Source: Chloroflexota bacterium (GTDB lineage Bacteria > Chloroflexota > Chloroflexia > QHBQ01). Taken from it: a stretch of DNA of 45,990 bases. Below are positions 7,978 to 15,367 of the stretch, in pieces (positions within the stretch are counted from its first letter, which is position 1; each line of letters opens with the position of its first letter). The stretch is taken from the NCBI GenBank assembly GCA_025355955.1, contig JANXYP010000106.1, forward strand, positions 1-45,990, given 5' to 3'. Both the position numbers and the translations under genes were made by a program. The notes beneath the pieces are model-generated. The model saw nothing but the letters and a program-made list of their open reading frames with translations, did not search any database and had not been told where the DNA came from.

Positions 7978-8454
7978 GTGGTAGCCTTGTTCGACCTGAA
8001 CAGCATCCTGATCCTGTTCGCCGTCCTCTGCCTGGGCGTGACTTATGGGGCGCAGACCTTCTTCGCGGTTATTGCCCGCCCCGCCTTGCAGCGCACCGAC
8101 GATGCCGCGCTCGGCCAGGTAATGGGCCGCATCCACGAGGTGGCGATGCTGCGAATGGCGCTATTCGGCTTCCCCGGCGCGTTTGCCACCTTTGCGCTCA
8201 TCTTCCTTACCGGCCTGGGCAGCGGGCGCAGTTGGTTGGCGATGGTCGCTTTCCTGATGCTCTGCGCCGACCTCGGTCTATCCGCAGTCTACGGCTGGCC
8301 GGTCAATCGCAGGCTAATCGCCGCCGTGCAACGCGGCGAGACCCTGCCAGATACCCGCGCCCTGCAGCGCCACTGGGATAAGGGCAACATCGCCCGTGCT
8401 TTTGTCGCGGGTGTGGCGCTGGCCTGCCTCACCCTGATGGCGTTGGCGCATTAG
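7978..8454 (+). CDS. DUF1772-like integral membrane protein
   Basis: The 158-aa protein has four predicted TM helices (about 6-28, 58-80, 85-105, 136-156). The pattern of a small residue-rich first helix, a conserved Pro in VIARPALQR and WPVNRRL before helix 4 resembles the DUF1772 (anthrone-oxygenase-like) family; this assignment is tentative. The GTG at 7978 is the likely start, but the Shine-Dalgarno (GAGGGAGA) overlaps a repeat. Its last 26 bp overlap the 3' end of the convergent DinB-like gene. Confidence 0.6.
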   Translation: MVALFDLNSILILFAVLCLGVTYGAQTFFAVIARPALQRTDDAALGQVMGRIHEVAMLRMALFGFPGAFATFALIFLTGLGSGRSWLAMVAFLMLCADLGLSAVYGWPVNRRLIAAVQRGETLPDTRALQRHWDKGNIARAFVAGVALACLTLMALAH

Positions 8455-8992
8455 CCGCTAACGCATAGCGATACCCAGTCGCCCCTTGCAACCCCTTGAG
8501 GCAGGAGATCTCCCCACACATCTGCTCTATGTGGCCGATTAGCTGGCGGCTTAGTACCATACCGAGCGTCACCTGGCCCGCGCCCAACGCGCTGAGGTCG
8601 ACCATCTGGTCGAGTGCATCGGGGCTGAGGGTGGCGAGATACTGGTCGGTGGTGGCGTAGACTGCAGTGGCGTACTGGCGCATCGCTGGCAAATCCACCT
8701 GTACGCGGCGGGTCCAGGGAAAATAGTTCACATATTCCTCGCCAGTGGGCATCGGCTCACTGGCTCCGGTCCTACCCTTCCACTCGCCCGCCATCAGCGG
8801 CGCGGTATGCCTGATAATCACGTTCATGATTGCGTCGGTAGCAATCACAACGTGGGCATAACTTGCACCAATCGGATTGGCGACCCCAGGCGGCACCCAT
8901 TGGGCCTGCTCTGCCGTTACATCGGCGATGGTATTCTCCAGCAGGCGATAGGTGGCCTGAAACTGGCTGCGTAGCAAGGAAACAGCATCCAT
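8429..8992 (-). CDS. DinB/YfiT-like four-helix metalloprotein
   Basis: The 187-aa protein belongs to the DinB superfamily of metal-binding four-helix bundles, several of which are thiol-dependent transferases. The N-terminal pattern RSQFQATYRLLENTIADVTAEQAQW and His47 in SYAHVV match the first helix and ligand. The C-terminal helix has QLIGHIEQMCGEISCLKGLQG with His154. Relatives usually read HxxEHxGEI..LKGLQG here, so the third ligand His is replaced by Cys in this copy. AGGAG eight bases before the ATG at 8992 supports the start. It converges on and overlaps the 7978 gene by 26 bp. Confidence 0.78.
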   Translation of the reverse strand: MDAVSLLRSQFQATYRLLENTIADVTAEQAQWVPPGVANPIGASYAHVVIATDAIMNVIIRHTAPLMAGEWKGRTGASEPMPTGEEYVNYFPWTRRVQVDLPAMRQYATAVYATTDQYLATLSPDALDQMVDLSALGAGQVTLGMVLSRQLIGHIEQMCGEISCLKGLQGATGYRYALAANAPTPSG

Positions 8993-9030
8993 GTTCTTTC
9001 TCCTCTTTATTTAGCTTATAGTCGAACAGC

Positions 9031-9057
9031 AAAAAGCCTCTCCCCAGCGGGGAGAGG
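9031..9057 (-). terminator. rho-independent terminator made of a repeat
   Basis: On the minus strand CCTCTCCCC-GCT-GGGGAGAGG is followed by CTTTTTGC. It lies 112 bp beyond the stop of the zinc-ribbon gene (9170). The same sequence serves as a terminator at 17416-17440. An inverted relative at 9122-9155 lets 9031-9155 form one large cruciform. Confidence 0.75.
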
Positions 9058-9108
9058 TTTGGTGAGGGGAGAATCTCGCATTACTACAACACTGGTTATA
9101 ACTCAACA

Positions 9109-9155
9109 TTCAATCCTCACCAAACCTCTCTCTCCCCAGGGAGAGGTTTTTATGT
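9109..9155 (+). repeat. inverted copy of the CCTCTCCC hairpin repeat
   Basis: CCTCACCAAACCTCTC..GAGAGGTTTTTAT is the opposite-orientation partner of 9031-9075. It could itself terminate plus-strand transcription, since its stem AAACCTCTC/GAGAGGTTT is followed by TTA. Confidence 0.65.
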
Positions 9156-9169
9156 CACTGAGCCTCAGC

Positions 9170-9475
9170 TCAAGCAGCGGCAGATGCCCCTTCGGCGCGC
9201 ATCCGGTCGAAGCAATCGCTGCAATAGACTGGCTTCTCGTTGCGTGGCACGAACGGCACAGTGGTTTCCTGGCCGCATGAGGCGCAGGTAACCGGATACT
9301 GGATGCGCGTGCCACCGCTCTGGTTACGCATCTTGCGCTTGGCAGCGCGGCAGTCGGGGCAGCGGGTCGGTTCGTTGACCAACCCTTTCTCCTGATAGAA
9401 CTCTTGCTCACCGACAGTCCAGATGAATGATGCGTTACACTCGCGGCACTGCAGTGACTTATCCTCGATACCCAC
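9170..9475 (-). CDS. double zinc-ribbon protein
   Basis: About 101 aa with two ribbon modules. The first is CxxC (CREC)...CPDC separated by about 26 residues, of the type called probable zinc-ribbon (zf-trcl-like). The second is CASC..CSDC with 18-20 residues between, the so-called CxxC-x17-CxxC type. The middle AAKRKMRNQ is basic, so nucleic-acid or protein binding is possible. The longest open frame begins at a TTG (9484), but AGGAGG directly abuts that TTG. The GTG at 9475 lies nine bases downstream of the Shine-Dalgarno and is the likelier start. Single-gene unit with a terminator at 9031-9057. Confidence 0.75.
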   Translation of the reverse strand: MGIEDKSLQCRECNASFIWTVGEQEFYQEKGLVNEPTRCPDCRAAKRKMRNQSGGTRIQYPVTCASCGQETTVPFVPRNEKPVYCSDCFDRMRAEGASAAA

Positions 9476-9824
9476 TTTGCTCAACCTCCTTGTTGACTAT
9501 AACGGATTAATGGCTTGTTGCAGCAAAGTCGGGTTCGGGCCTGCCTCGGGTTGCGCCGCTGTATTTCTGCAATGCTGGCCTGCTCGCCCCCGCGAGCCGT
9601 GTAGGTCCTGATTATTACGCCACGCTTGCTGACTGGCACAGATTGTAGCACAACACTTCAGAAAAAGCAATAGGCTGCGCCGAATTCGTGGAAGATGAAA
9701 GCGCTTCCACATGGGATCGGAGCCTAATTACACTAAAGAGTATATTTGCTTGCTGTAACTTTCCGGCCATACATTCCGTATACTTATAATCACCAGCGAA
9801 AACAACAGCGAAAGGAGCAAGACC
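9476..9824. other. intergenic region without a gene
   Basis: It separates the minus-strand zinc-ribbon gene from the plus-strand Yip1 gene. TATAAT at 9785-9790 is the probable -10 for the Yip1 gene; no good -35 is visible. AAAGGAG at 9811-9817 is its Shine-Dalgarno. Nothing else is recognised. Confidence 0.5.
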
Positions 9825-10550
9825 ATGGCCCAGAACTACGACCCTCAGGATAGCAACAAGGAAGATTACGGCATCAAGGATTACTACCAGCAGGGCGGCC
9901 AAACCCCGCCATACGAAACTCCCAAAGCCAAGCCCGACCCCTACGGCAGCCTCGAACCACCGGCCAGCAACATCTTCGCCAAGTGGGTGAAGGTAATCAC
10001 TCGACCTAGTACGGCAACCTTCGCCAGCGAGATGCGTGATGCCAACTGGGGAACAACCTTGCTGGGTGCGCTGATATATGCCATCGTCTACTTTGTCGTA
10101 GTTGCCTTCACCACTCGCTCGGTTGGCTTCTTCATTGGCTCGGCAATTGTCAGCGTGCCTGCTGTAGTCACCGGCCTGTTCCTCGGCTCTGGCTTCCTCT
10201 ATCTGCTGGCGAAGACCATCGGTCATGGTGAGGGCGACTTCATGACCCAAACCTACCTATATTCGCTCTATACCTTCCCGTTGGCAATAATTAGCTCCTT
10301 GCTGGGCATCATTCCCCTCGTCGGCTCGGTAGTCAGCCTCGCCATCGGCATCTTCGAGCTGTTCCTCACCTACTATATGCTGCAGCCTGCCCATCGTATG
10401 AGCGCCAGCAATGCCCGCACTGTGGTGCTAGTGTCGCTACTCATTGGTCTGGTGCTGGGGTTCATCCTATTCTTCGCCCTCCTAAACTTTATCCTCTCTG
10501 CCAAAGTCTCGGTCGTAATGTCGCAGGCGGCCAGCGGCCTGGGGCCGTGA
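9825..10550 (+). CDS. Yip1-family membrane protein, paralogue 1
   Basis: The 241-aa protein has a soluble N-terminus (about 1-60) rich in Pro, Tyr, Lys and Asp. Five TM helices follow at about 81-100, 105-130, 150-170, 173-190 and 203-225. The order of a conserved PSTATFASE segment before helix 1 and a short TYLYSLYTFP loop is that of bacterial Yip1/DUF1282-like proteins. AAAGGAG lies seven bases upstream of the ATG. It is a tandem paralogue of the next gene: both begin MAQ(N/D)Y and share RPSTATF/HPSVDTF, ANWG/ATWG and QTYLYSLxxFP. The function of bacterial Yip1 proteins is not established. Confidence 0.8.
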   Translation: MAQNYDPQDSNKEDYGIKDYYQQGGQTPPYETPKAKPDPYGSLEPPASNIFAKWVKVITRPSTATFASEMRDANWGTTLLGALIYAIVYFVVVAFTTRSVGFFIGSAIVSVPAVVTGLFLGSGFLYLLAKTIGHGEGDFMTQTYLYSLYTFPLAIISSLLGIIPLVGSVVSLAIGIFELFLTYYMLQPAHRMSASNARTVVLVSLLIGLVLGFILFFALLNFILSAKVSVVMSQAASGLGP

Positions 10551-10624
10551 AGCGGCAAACCACGAACGTGGACACTATGGTTTAATCGCTACTCAGCAAA
10601 TTATGTGGAAAGGCAGGAACAATC

Positions 10625-11380
10625 ATGGCTCAAGACTACAGCCCCAACCCACCGGGCAGCTATCCACCAGAGCGCGGTACTGGGCCAGACCAGCCCAAAC
10701 CCGACCTGCCAAAGTTGAAGCCTGCCCCCACCAGTATCAGGCGGCAGGTGCCGCTGCTAGGCACCTTCGCCGCCTGGTTGCGGGTGATGACCCACCCCAG
10801 TGTAGATACGTTTACTGCTGAGTCTGCCAACGCCACTTGGGGCGCAGTTATCCTCGGCGCAGTGGTCGAAGGAATCTTCCTCTTTACCCTTTTGCTTATC
10901 ACTGCCTTGAACACCAGTGTTCTAAGCAGTGCGATTGGCGAGCTTTTTCGCCTTACCCTAATAGGGATGGCAATTGTAGTGGCTGGCTTCCTTTTCCGCT
11001 CAGTAGTCCTCTACGTGATGGCGCGACGGACACAAGGCGGTGACGGCAACTTTAAGGTGCAAACCTATCTCTACTCCCTACTCTTCTTCCCGATCAGCAT
11101 ACTTGCAGACGTACTGCTGACTCTCTCGGTAGTTGCGGCCACTCCGCCGAACTTGTTCCTCTACGTTCTGGTAATTGCGCTACTTGCTCTAAGCATCTAC
11201 TCGCTAGCGCTTACTTACTTGATGCTCAAGGCTGCTCATCATATAGATGGCCCTGGCGCTGGCTACACCATGGTCAACGGATTTACCATCACCTTTGTGG
11301 TTTCAGTGATTGTCGGACTGCTATTTCATTACACTTTCCCTAGCATCATGCGCCTGACTGTCGGTTTCGTTGGCGGATGA
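10625..11380 (+). CDS. Yip1-family membrane protein, paralogue 2
   Basis: The 251-aa protein has the same architecture as its upstream neighbour. A Pro-rich soluble head beginning MAQDYSPNPPGSY is followed by a conserved HPSVDTFTAESANATWG segment, five TM helices from about residue 77 onward and VQTYLYSLLFFP. The 74-bp gap has a weak Shine-Dalgarno (AGGCAGG) and no clear promoter, so the pair is probably one transcript. The two proteins may form a hetero-oligomer, since they diverge well beyond a recent duplication. Confidence 0.8.
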   Translation: MAQDYSPNPPGSYPPERGTGPDQPKPDLPKLKPAPTSIRRQVPLLGTFAAWLRVMTHPSVDTFTAESANATWGAVILGAVVEGIFLFTLLLITALNTSVLSSAIGELFRLTLIGMAIVVAGFLFRSVVLYVMARRTQGGDGNFKVQTYLYSLLFFPISILADVLLTLSVVAATPPNLFLYVLVIALLALSIYSLALTYLMLKAAHHIDGPGAGYTMVNGFTITFVVSVIVGLLFHYTFPSIMRLTVGFVGG

Positions 11381-11411
11381 GCGATGCTCCTATACAAGGA
11401 TGACAACAACC

Positions 11412-11450
11412 ATGGCTCAGGATTACCACTCGTCCGATCATCGTACATAA
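11412..11450 (+). pseudogene. stub of a third Yip1 paralogue (12 codons)
   Basis: ATGGCTCAGGATTACCAC encodes MAQDYHSSDHRT and then stops. The first five residues are identical to the start of the 10625 gene and near-identical to that of the 9825 gene. The 31-bp spacing is short, and the following DNA shows no Yip1 coding in any frame before the repeat at 11558. It looks like the truncated remains of a third tandem copy. Confidence 0.55.
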
Positions 11451-11557
11451 GTCAGTTTGCAACCACCTATTGGCAAAAAAGCCACTGCCAGCCAGCTTGC
11501 GCTGACCGGCAATGGGAGGAAAGGAAGTGGGTTTGGAGTTGGTGACGAGCAGACTGC

Positions 11558-11690
11558 CCCTCACCCCAACCCTCTCCCCCGGCTGTGGAGAGGGAGTTAT
11601 GTTGCCCCTCACCCCCGGCTGGGGAGAGGGAGTTATGTTGCCCCTCACCCCAACCCTCTCCCCCGGCGGGGAGAGGGGTTTTATGTGGTT
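11558..11690 (+). repeat. three tandem CCTCACCCC/GGGGAGAGG hairpin repeats
   Basis: Units begin at about 11558, 11602 and 11639. Each reads GCCCCTCACCCC..CCCGGC..GGGGAGAGGG, and the first two end in GAGTTATGTT. The last unit ends in TTTTATG and lies at the 3' end of the DUF1501 gene. Units differ by small internal deletions (the middle one lacks the CAACCCTCTC stretch). Confidence 0.8.
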
Positions 11691-13030
11691 TATGACTTGA
11701 GGAAGTTGACGTTGGGCCAGCCGCTGCCCACCACCGGAGTGGGGTCGGCCCCAAACCAGTTGTGCAGCACCGAGCCGTAGACCGAGCGGAAGTCAATGTG
11801 GTACTTGAGGTCGCCCTGGTCGAGGTCGTCGAGGCTGGGATGGTCGCCGTAGACCCCCCCCTTGATGTTGCCGCCAACCAGGAACATGGGCAGGGCGGTG
11901 CCGTGGTCGGTGCCACCGCTGGCATTCTCCTGCACCCGCCGCCCAAACTCGCTGAAGGTCATAATCATTACATCGTTGGCGCGGCCCTGAGCGATCATAT
12001 CCTGCATGAAGCTCCAGATACCATCGTCCAGCGACTTCATCAGGGCGTTGTGGGTGTTCAGTTCGTTGGCGTGGGTGTCGAAGCCGCCAGTGGTCAGGTA
12101 GTACATCTGGGTGTCCAACCCGCCGCCGATCATCTGCGCGACCATCTTCAGCCCCTGGGCCACCTGGTTCTTGGCATCGTACTGCGACTTGGGCTGATAG
12201 GAACTGATGATGCGCTTGAGTGTGTCGCTGCTACCCAGCGCGTCAATCGCCGCCTGGCGGATATAGTCCTCGTAGCTGCCGCGCTTGCTGGCCTCCTGGT
12301 AGACCTTGTTGATCACATCTATCTGCGCCTGAGTGTCCGCGGGATAGCGAGTGTTGCCCGCAAAGGAGTAGGCATCGATGCTGGCGATCGACGGCACCAG
12401 GGTAGTGCTGGTGAAGAAGGTCTTGGGCAACTGCTGGCCGATGTTGATCGCCCGCAGCGCCTTGTCGCGGGCGGCCTGATCGTCGGCGGCGGAGGCATCG
12501 AGATAACGGCCCAGCCAGCCAGTGTCGCCAATGGTGTCGGGAACAGCGGTCTGCCAGATTTCCATCGAGCGAAAGTGCGAACGATTGGGGTTGGGGTAGC
12601 CCACCCCCTGGATTAGCGCCAGGTTGCCGCCATCGTAAAGCTGCTTCATCTTGGGCAGATAAGGGCTGAGGCCCACCTTGCCGTCGAGGTCCAACACGCT
12701 GCTCTTCGGCACGGCGAGTACGTTGCGATAGGTATAGTAGCTAGCCTGGCTGTAGGGAATGACCGTATCGAGGCCATCGTTACCGCCGGTAAGCTGGATG
12801 ACAACTAGAATGCGCTTGTTGTTGGTGGCGTTGCTGACTGCTGCCTGGCCTGCACTCTGGGCAGTGGCTGCGCTGGCGGGGGTGCTAATCGCGCTGGCCG
12901 CACTGGCGGCATGGCTGGCATCGCGCTGCTGCAGGCTGTATGCGCCCTTCACCAGGAAGGCCGGAGCGCCAATCCCGACTACCGACATCAGCGCGCCGCG
13001 CTTGATAAAATCACGTCTGCTGAGGCTCAT
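11690..13030 (-). CDS. DUF1501 protein, Tat-exported
   Basis: The 446-aa protein belongs to the DUF1501 family, related in fold to sulfatase/alkaline phosphatase. The twin-arginine signal SRRDFIKRG (residues 4-12) with a following hydrophobic stretch indicates folded export. Family hallmarks are present: TGGNDGLDTVIP (81-92), NPNRSHFRSMEIWQ (147-160), TTGGFDTHANEL (313-324), TFSEFGRRV (358-366) and GGTDHGTALPMFLVGG (372-387). AGGAGGAATTAAG lies before the ATG. It is 11 bp downstream of the DUF1800 gene, and the two families nearly always occur as a pair. The substrate is unknown. Confidence 0.92.
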   Translation of the reverse strand: MSLSRRDFIKRGALMSVVGIGAPAFLVKGAYSLQQRDASHAASAASAISTPASAATAQSAGQAAVSNATNNKRILVVIQLTGGNDGLDTVIPYSQASYYTYRNVLAVPKSSVLDLDGKVGLSPYLPKMKQLYDGGNLALIQGVGYPNPNRSHFRSMEIWQTAVPDTIGDTGWLGRYLDASAADDQAARDKALRAINIGQQLPKTFFTSTTLVPSIASIDAYSFAGNTRYPADTQAQIDVINKVYQEASKRGSYEDYIRQAAIDALGSSDTLKRIISSYQPKSQYDAKNQVAQGLKMVAQMIGGGLDTQMYYLTTGGFDTHANELNTHNALMKSLDDGIWSFMQDMIAQGRANDVMIMTFSEFGRRVQENASGGTDHGTALPMFLVGGNIKGGVYGDHPSLDDLDQGDLKYHIDFRSVYGSVLHNWFGADPTPVVGSGWPNVNFLKS

Positions 13031-13041
13031 CTTAATTCCTC

Positions 13042-14355
13042 CTAATTCATCTGGTAGGCGGGCGAGGCGAGGATGAGGTGGATGAGGCCACGCACCTTCG
13101 CTTCACTGTTCTGATTGTCCTTGCTGAGGTCGACATTGCCGATGTAGCTAACCAGGTCATTGCGGGTGCCATCGCTGACATCGCCATCGCAAAGCAAGTC
13201 GAGGTAGAAGTTGACCGCACCGCTGGCATCGGTTATGCCCGCCCGTTTAAGCAGGCCCATTGCGTCAATGTAGTAGGGAGTGTTCTTGTTGGCCTGAAGC
13301 GCGATGCGGTCGGCGGTGTTAGCGCGGGCGAAGTAGGTACCGGTGCTGATCCAGGCGGTTCCCCAGTCCCAGCCTTTGACGCTGGGCGGATTGTACAGAT
13401 CCATGTTCATCGCTGCTGGTACGTAGGCGATGTTCTGGTCAACCTTCTGCACTTCGAGCGAACGCAGCATCCCCACCGTGAAGTCGGTAGGCGACTTGAT
13501 CTGGGTGCGATAGGCAGCCAGGAACTCCGGCGACTTGAGGATTGCTGCGACCATTGCGCCGATGCTGTAGCCGCTGCTGAAGTAGAGGTCGCTGATGCGC
13601 TTGACCATTGCGGGGTCGGGCTTGTCGGTGACGAACCATTTAATCAGCTTGCTGGAGATGTAGTTGGCAGTGGCGGGCCGCTTCGCCAGGATGTCTATAA
13701 TATCGTCGCCATTGAAGTTGCCGGTTTGGCCGAGGTAGGTTTTCGACCCGAAGTCGTGCTGATTGCGGGCGAAGTAGAATGCGCCCTGTCGCTCGAACCA
13801 GCCGGTCCAGGCACGGGCCTCCTGCTTCACATCGTCCTCGGTATAGTTGCCAATGCCCATGGTGAACAGTTCCATCAACTCACGCGCCCAGTTTTCGTTG
13901 GGGCTGCCCTTGCGATTGGTATTGCTGTCAAGCCAGATGAGCATCGCGGGGTCGCGAGCGACTTGCTTGAGCAGCACGTCGAACTTGTCCATCGCATGGC
14001 TGCGGAACAGATCGTTCTGCCGCTGCATTGCTACCGCATCGTTGACCTTGCTGATGGCGGTGGCGAAGTGGTTATGCCAGAACAGGGTCATCTTCTCTTC
14101 GAGCGGTCGGGCGGTGTAGAGCATCCGGGTCAGCCAAACGGCGCGGATGCCTTTGGGGTCGGCGGGATTGTTCATCCCTAGCGCGGCGACCCGGTTGTCC
14201 ATCGCACTGTTGTCCACATTGCTGAAGTTGAGGAGGCGATCTACGGCAGCGGTGAAATCGAGGTTGGCGTACTCGTCAACCAACGCCTGGCTGCCGCCGA
14301 AGCCTGCCCGTCTGAGCAGGTGCGCTGCCTGCATATGCTTGCTATCTAGCGCCAT
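13042..14355 (-). CDS. DUF1800 protein
   Basis: The 437-aa protein is of the DUF1800 family, partner of DUF1501. Diagnostic segments are AAHLLRRAGFG (10-20), EKMTLFWHNHFATA (87-100), NENWARELMELFTMG (153-167), NYTEDDVKQEARAWTGW (170-186) and PSVKGWDWGTAWIST further on. It has no signal peptide of its own, so it may travel with the Tat-exported DUF1501 partner (inference). First gene of the two-gene minus-strand operon. A TATAAT on the minus strand at 14451-14446 is the probable -10 box; no convincing -35. Confidence 0.92.
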   Translation of the reverse strand: MALDSKHMQAAHLLRRAGFGGSQALVDEYANLDFTAAVDRLLNFSNVDNSAMDNRVAALGMNNPADPKGIRAVWLTRMLYTARPLEEKMTLFWHNHFATAISKVNDAVAMQRQNDLFRSHAMDKFDVLLKQVARDPAMLIWLDSNTNRKGSPNENWARELMELFTMGIGNYTEDDVKQEARAWTGWFERQGAFYFARNQHDFGSKTYLGQTGNFNGDDIIDILAKRPATANYISSKLIKWFVTDKPDPAMVKRISDLYFSSGYSIGAMVAAILKSPEFLAAYRTQIKSPTDFTVGMLRSLEVQKVDQNIAYVPAAMNMDLYNPPSVKGWDWGTAWISTGTYFARANTADRIALQANKNTPYYIDAMGLLKRAGITDASGAVNFYLDLLCDGDVSDGTRNDLVSYIGNVDLSKDNQNSEAKVRGLIHLILASPAYQMN

Positions 14356-14696
14356 TGTTTTAGTCCTTTCTTGCGTAAGGCGGTTGCGGGCGGCGGCTGC
14401 CGTTGTTGGTTGCGTGTGGCCGCTCTACCCTGGTGTACTGTTCCTATTATAGTTTATCCGTGTAAATCGTAGGTTAGGCCATTGTAAAATCCAGGTAAAA
14501 CCTGATGCCTTGGTGATTAGGGATTGGTGATTGGCGCTTAATTGGTCTGAGTAGGATGGTGGCAACGTTTCTTTATGATTTGTGGGTTTATGGGGGCAAA
14601 TTGTTTCAGTTTTGCCCCGAACCTTTTTGCCGAGTGGGGTATAGTATACATAGAGGGCCTTCACTAGCACCCCAAAGCGAGGGGATTAAGCCAAAT
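14356..14696. other. divergent intergenic region
   Basis: It lies between the DUF1800 operon (minus) and the sigma factor gene (plus). It holds a -10 box for each side (minus 14451-14446; plus TATAGTATACA at 14640-14650) and a short TTGGTGATTAGGGATTGGTG direct repeat near 14511. A GAACC (14620-14624) upstream of GTATA could be an ECF-type autoregulatory promoter, which is speculative. Confidence 0.4.
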
Positions 14697-15260
14697 ATGA
14701 GTAACGAACGCGAAGCAATTGCGCGACTTCAGCAGGGCGACATCGGCGGGCTGGAGACGCTGGTGCAACTATACCAGACTGCGGCGCTGCACGTGGCCTA
14801 TATCATCAGCCGCGACCGCACGCTGGCCGAGGACATCGTGCAGGCTGCCTTCTTGCGGGCTTACGAACGCATCCAGCAGTTCGATACTGCCCGCTCGTTC
14901 CGTCCATGGTTCCTGCGTAGCGTGGTCAACGCCACCTTGCGCGCCTGCGCCAGAAACGGCCGTCAGTTTTCGCTCGATGCCTACAGCGACGAATACATCG
15001 CCCTGCCTAGCGACGACCCCAGCCTCGACGAGATGTTGATTGCTGCTGCCAGCGATGAAGCGGTGTGGACAGCAATGAGCCAACTCGCGCCAGCACAGCG
15101 GGCCGTAGTGGTGATGCGTTACTACCTCGATATGAGCGAAGCGGAGATGGCGCAGACCCTGGATTGCCCGCCCGGCACGATCAAGCGCCGCCTCTACGAT
15201 GCCCGCCAGCGTCTCCGTCGCCTGCTGCCCGCCTGGGTGGGCCACCCGCTCGAAGAATAA
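14697..15260 (+). CDS. ECF-type RNA polymerase sigma factor
   Basis: The 188-aa protein has sigma-2 and sigma-4 regions only. Region 2 spans about 8-85, with AEDIVQAAFLRAYERI matching the region 2.2 core-binding helix and FRPWFLRSVVNA the 2.3-2.4 segment. Region 4 (about 120-178) has LAPAQRAVVVMRYYLDMSEAEMAQTL and the recognition helix GTIKRRLYDARQRLR. The ATG at 14697 is the natural start; the frame is open further upstream but has no coding character. It directly precedes a single-pass membrane protein gene, the usual place for an anti-sigma partner. Confidence 0.9.
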   Translation: MSNEREAIARLQQGDIGGLETLVQLYQTAALHVAYIISRDRTLAEDIVQAAFLRAYERIQQFDTARSFRPWFLRSVVNATLRACARNGRQFSLDAYSDEYIALPSDDPSLDEMLIAAASDEAVWTAMSQLAPAQRAVVVMRYYLDMSEAEMAQTLDCPPGTIKRRLYDARQRLRRLLPAWVGHPLEE

Positions 15261-15264
15261 TGCC

Positions 15265-15360
15265 GCGCAAAGAAGGGCGAACCGTTGTCCGCCCTTACGA
15301 AGAACAAGTGGTTTTCCGCGCCTATTCTGCACTCTACATTCTACATTCTACATTTAAGGA
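15265..15360 (+). repeat. hairpin repeat plus TCTACAT heptamers
   Basis: GGGCGAACCGTTGTCCGCCC (15275-15294) is the MITE core hairpin without its ends. TCTACATTCTACATTCTACATT (15336-15357) is a three-unit period-7 repeat directly before the Shine-Dalgarno of the next gene. Confidence 0.65.
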
Positions 15361-15367
15361 GGTTCCC

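Noticed and set aside
11457-11780. Open frames over the tandem hairpin repeats
   Set aside because: Their translations are only repeat sequence (PLTPTLSPG-type) and lie over the 3' end of the DUF1501 gene.
13078-14181. 367-codon plus-strand frame opposite the DUF1800 gene
   Set aside because: The opposite strand carries unmistakable DUF1800 motifs; the plus frame is a GC-driven shadow.
15065-15367. Upstream extension of the 15368 membrane protein gene
   Set aside because: It overlaps the sigma factor gene in another frame and runs through a hairpin repeat; the Shine-Dalgarno is at 15356.
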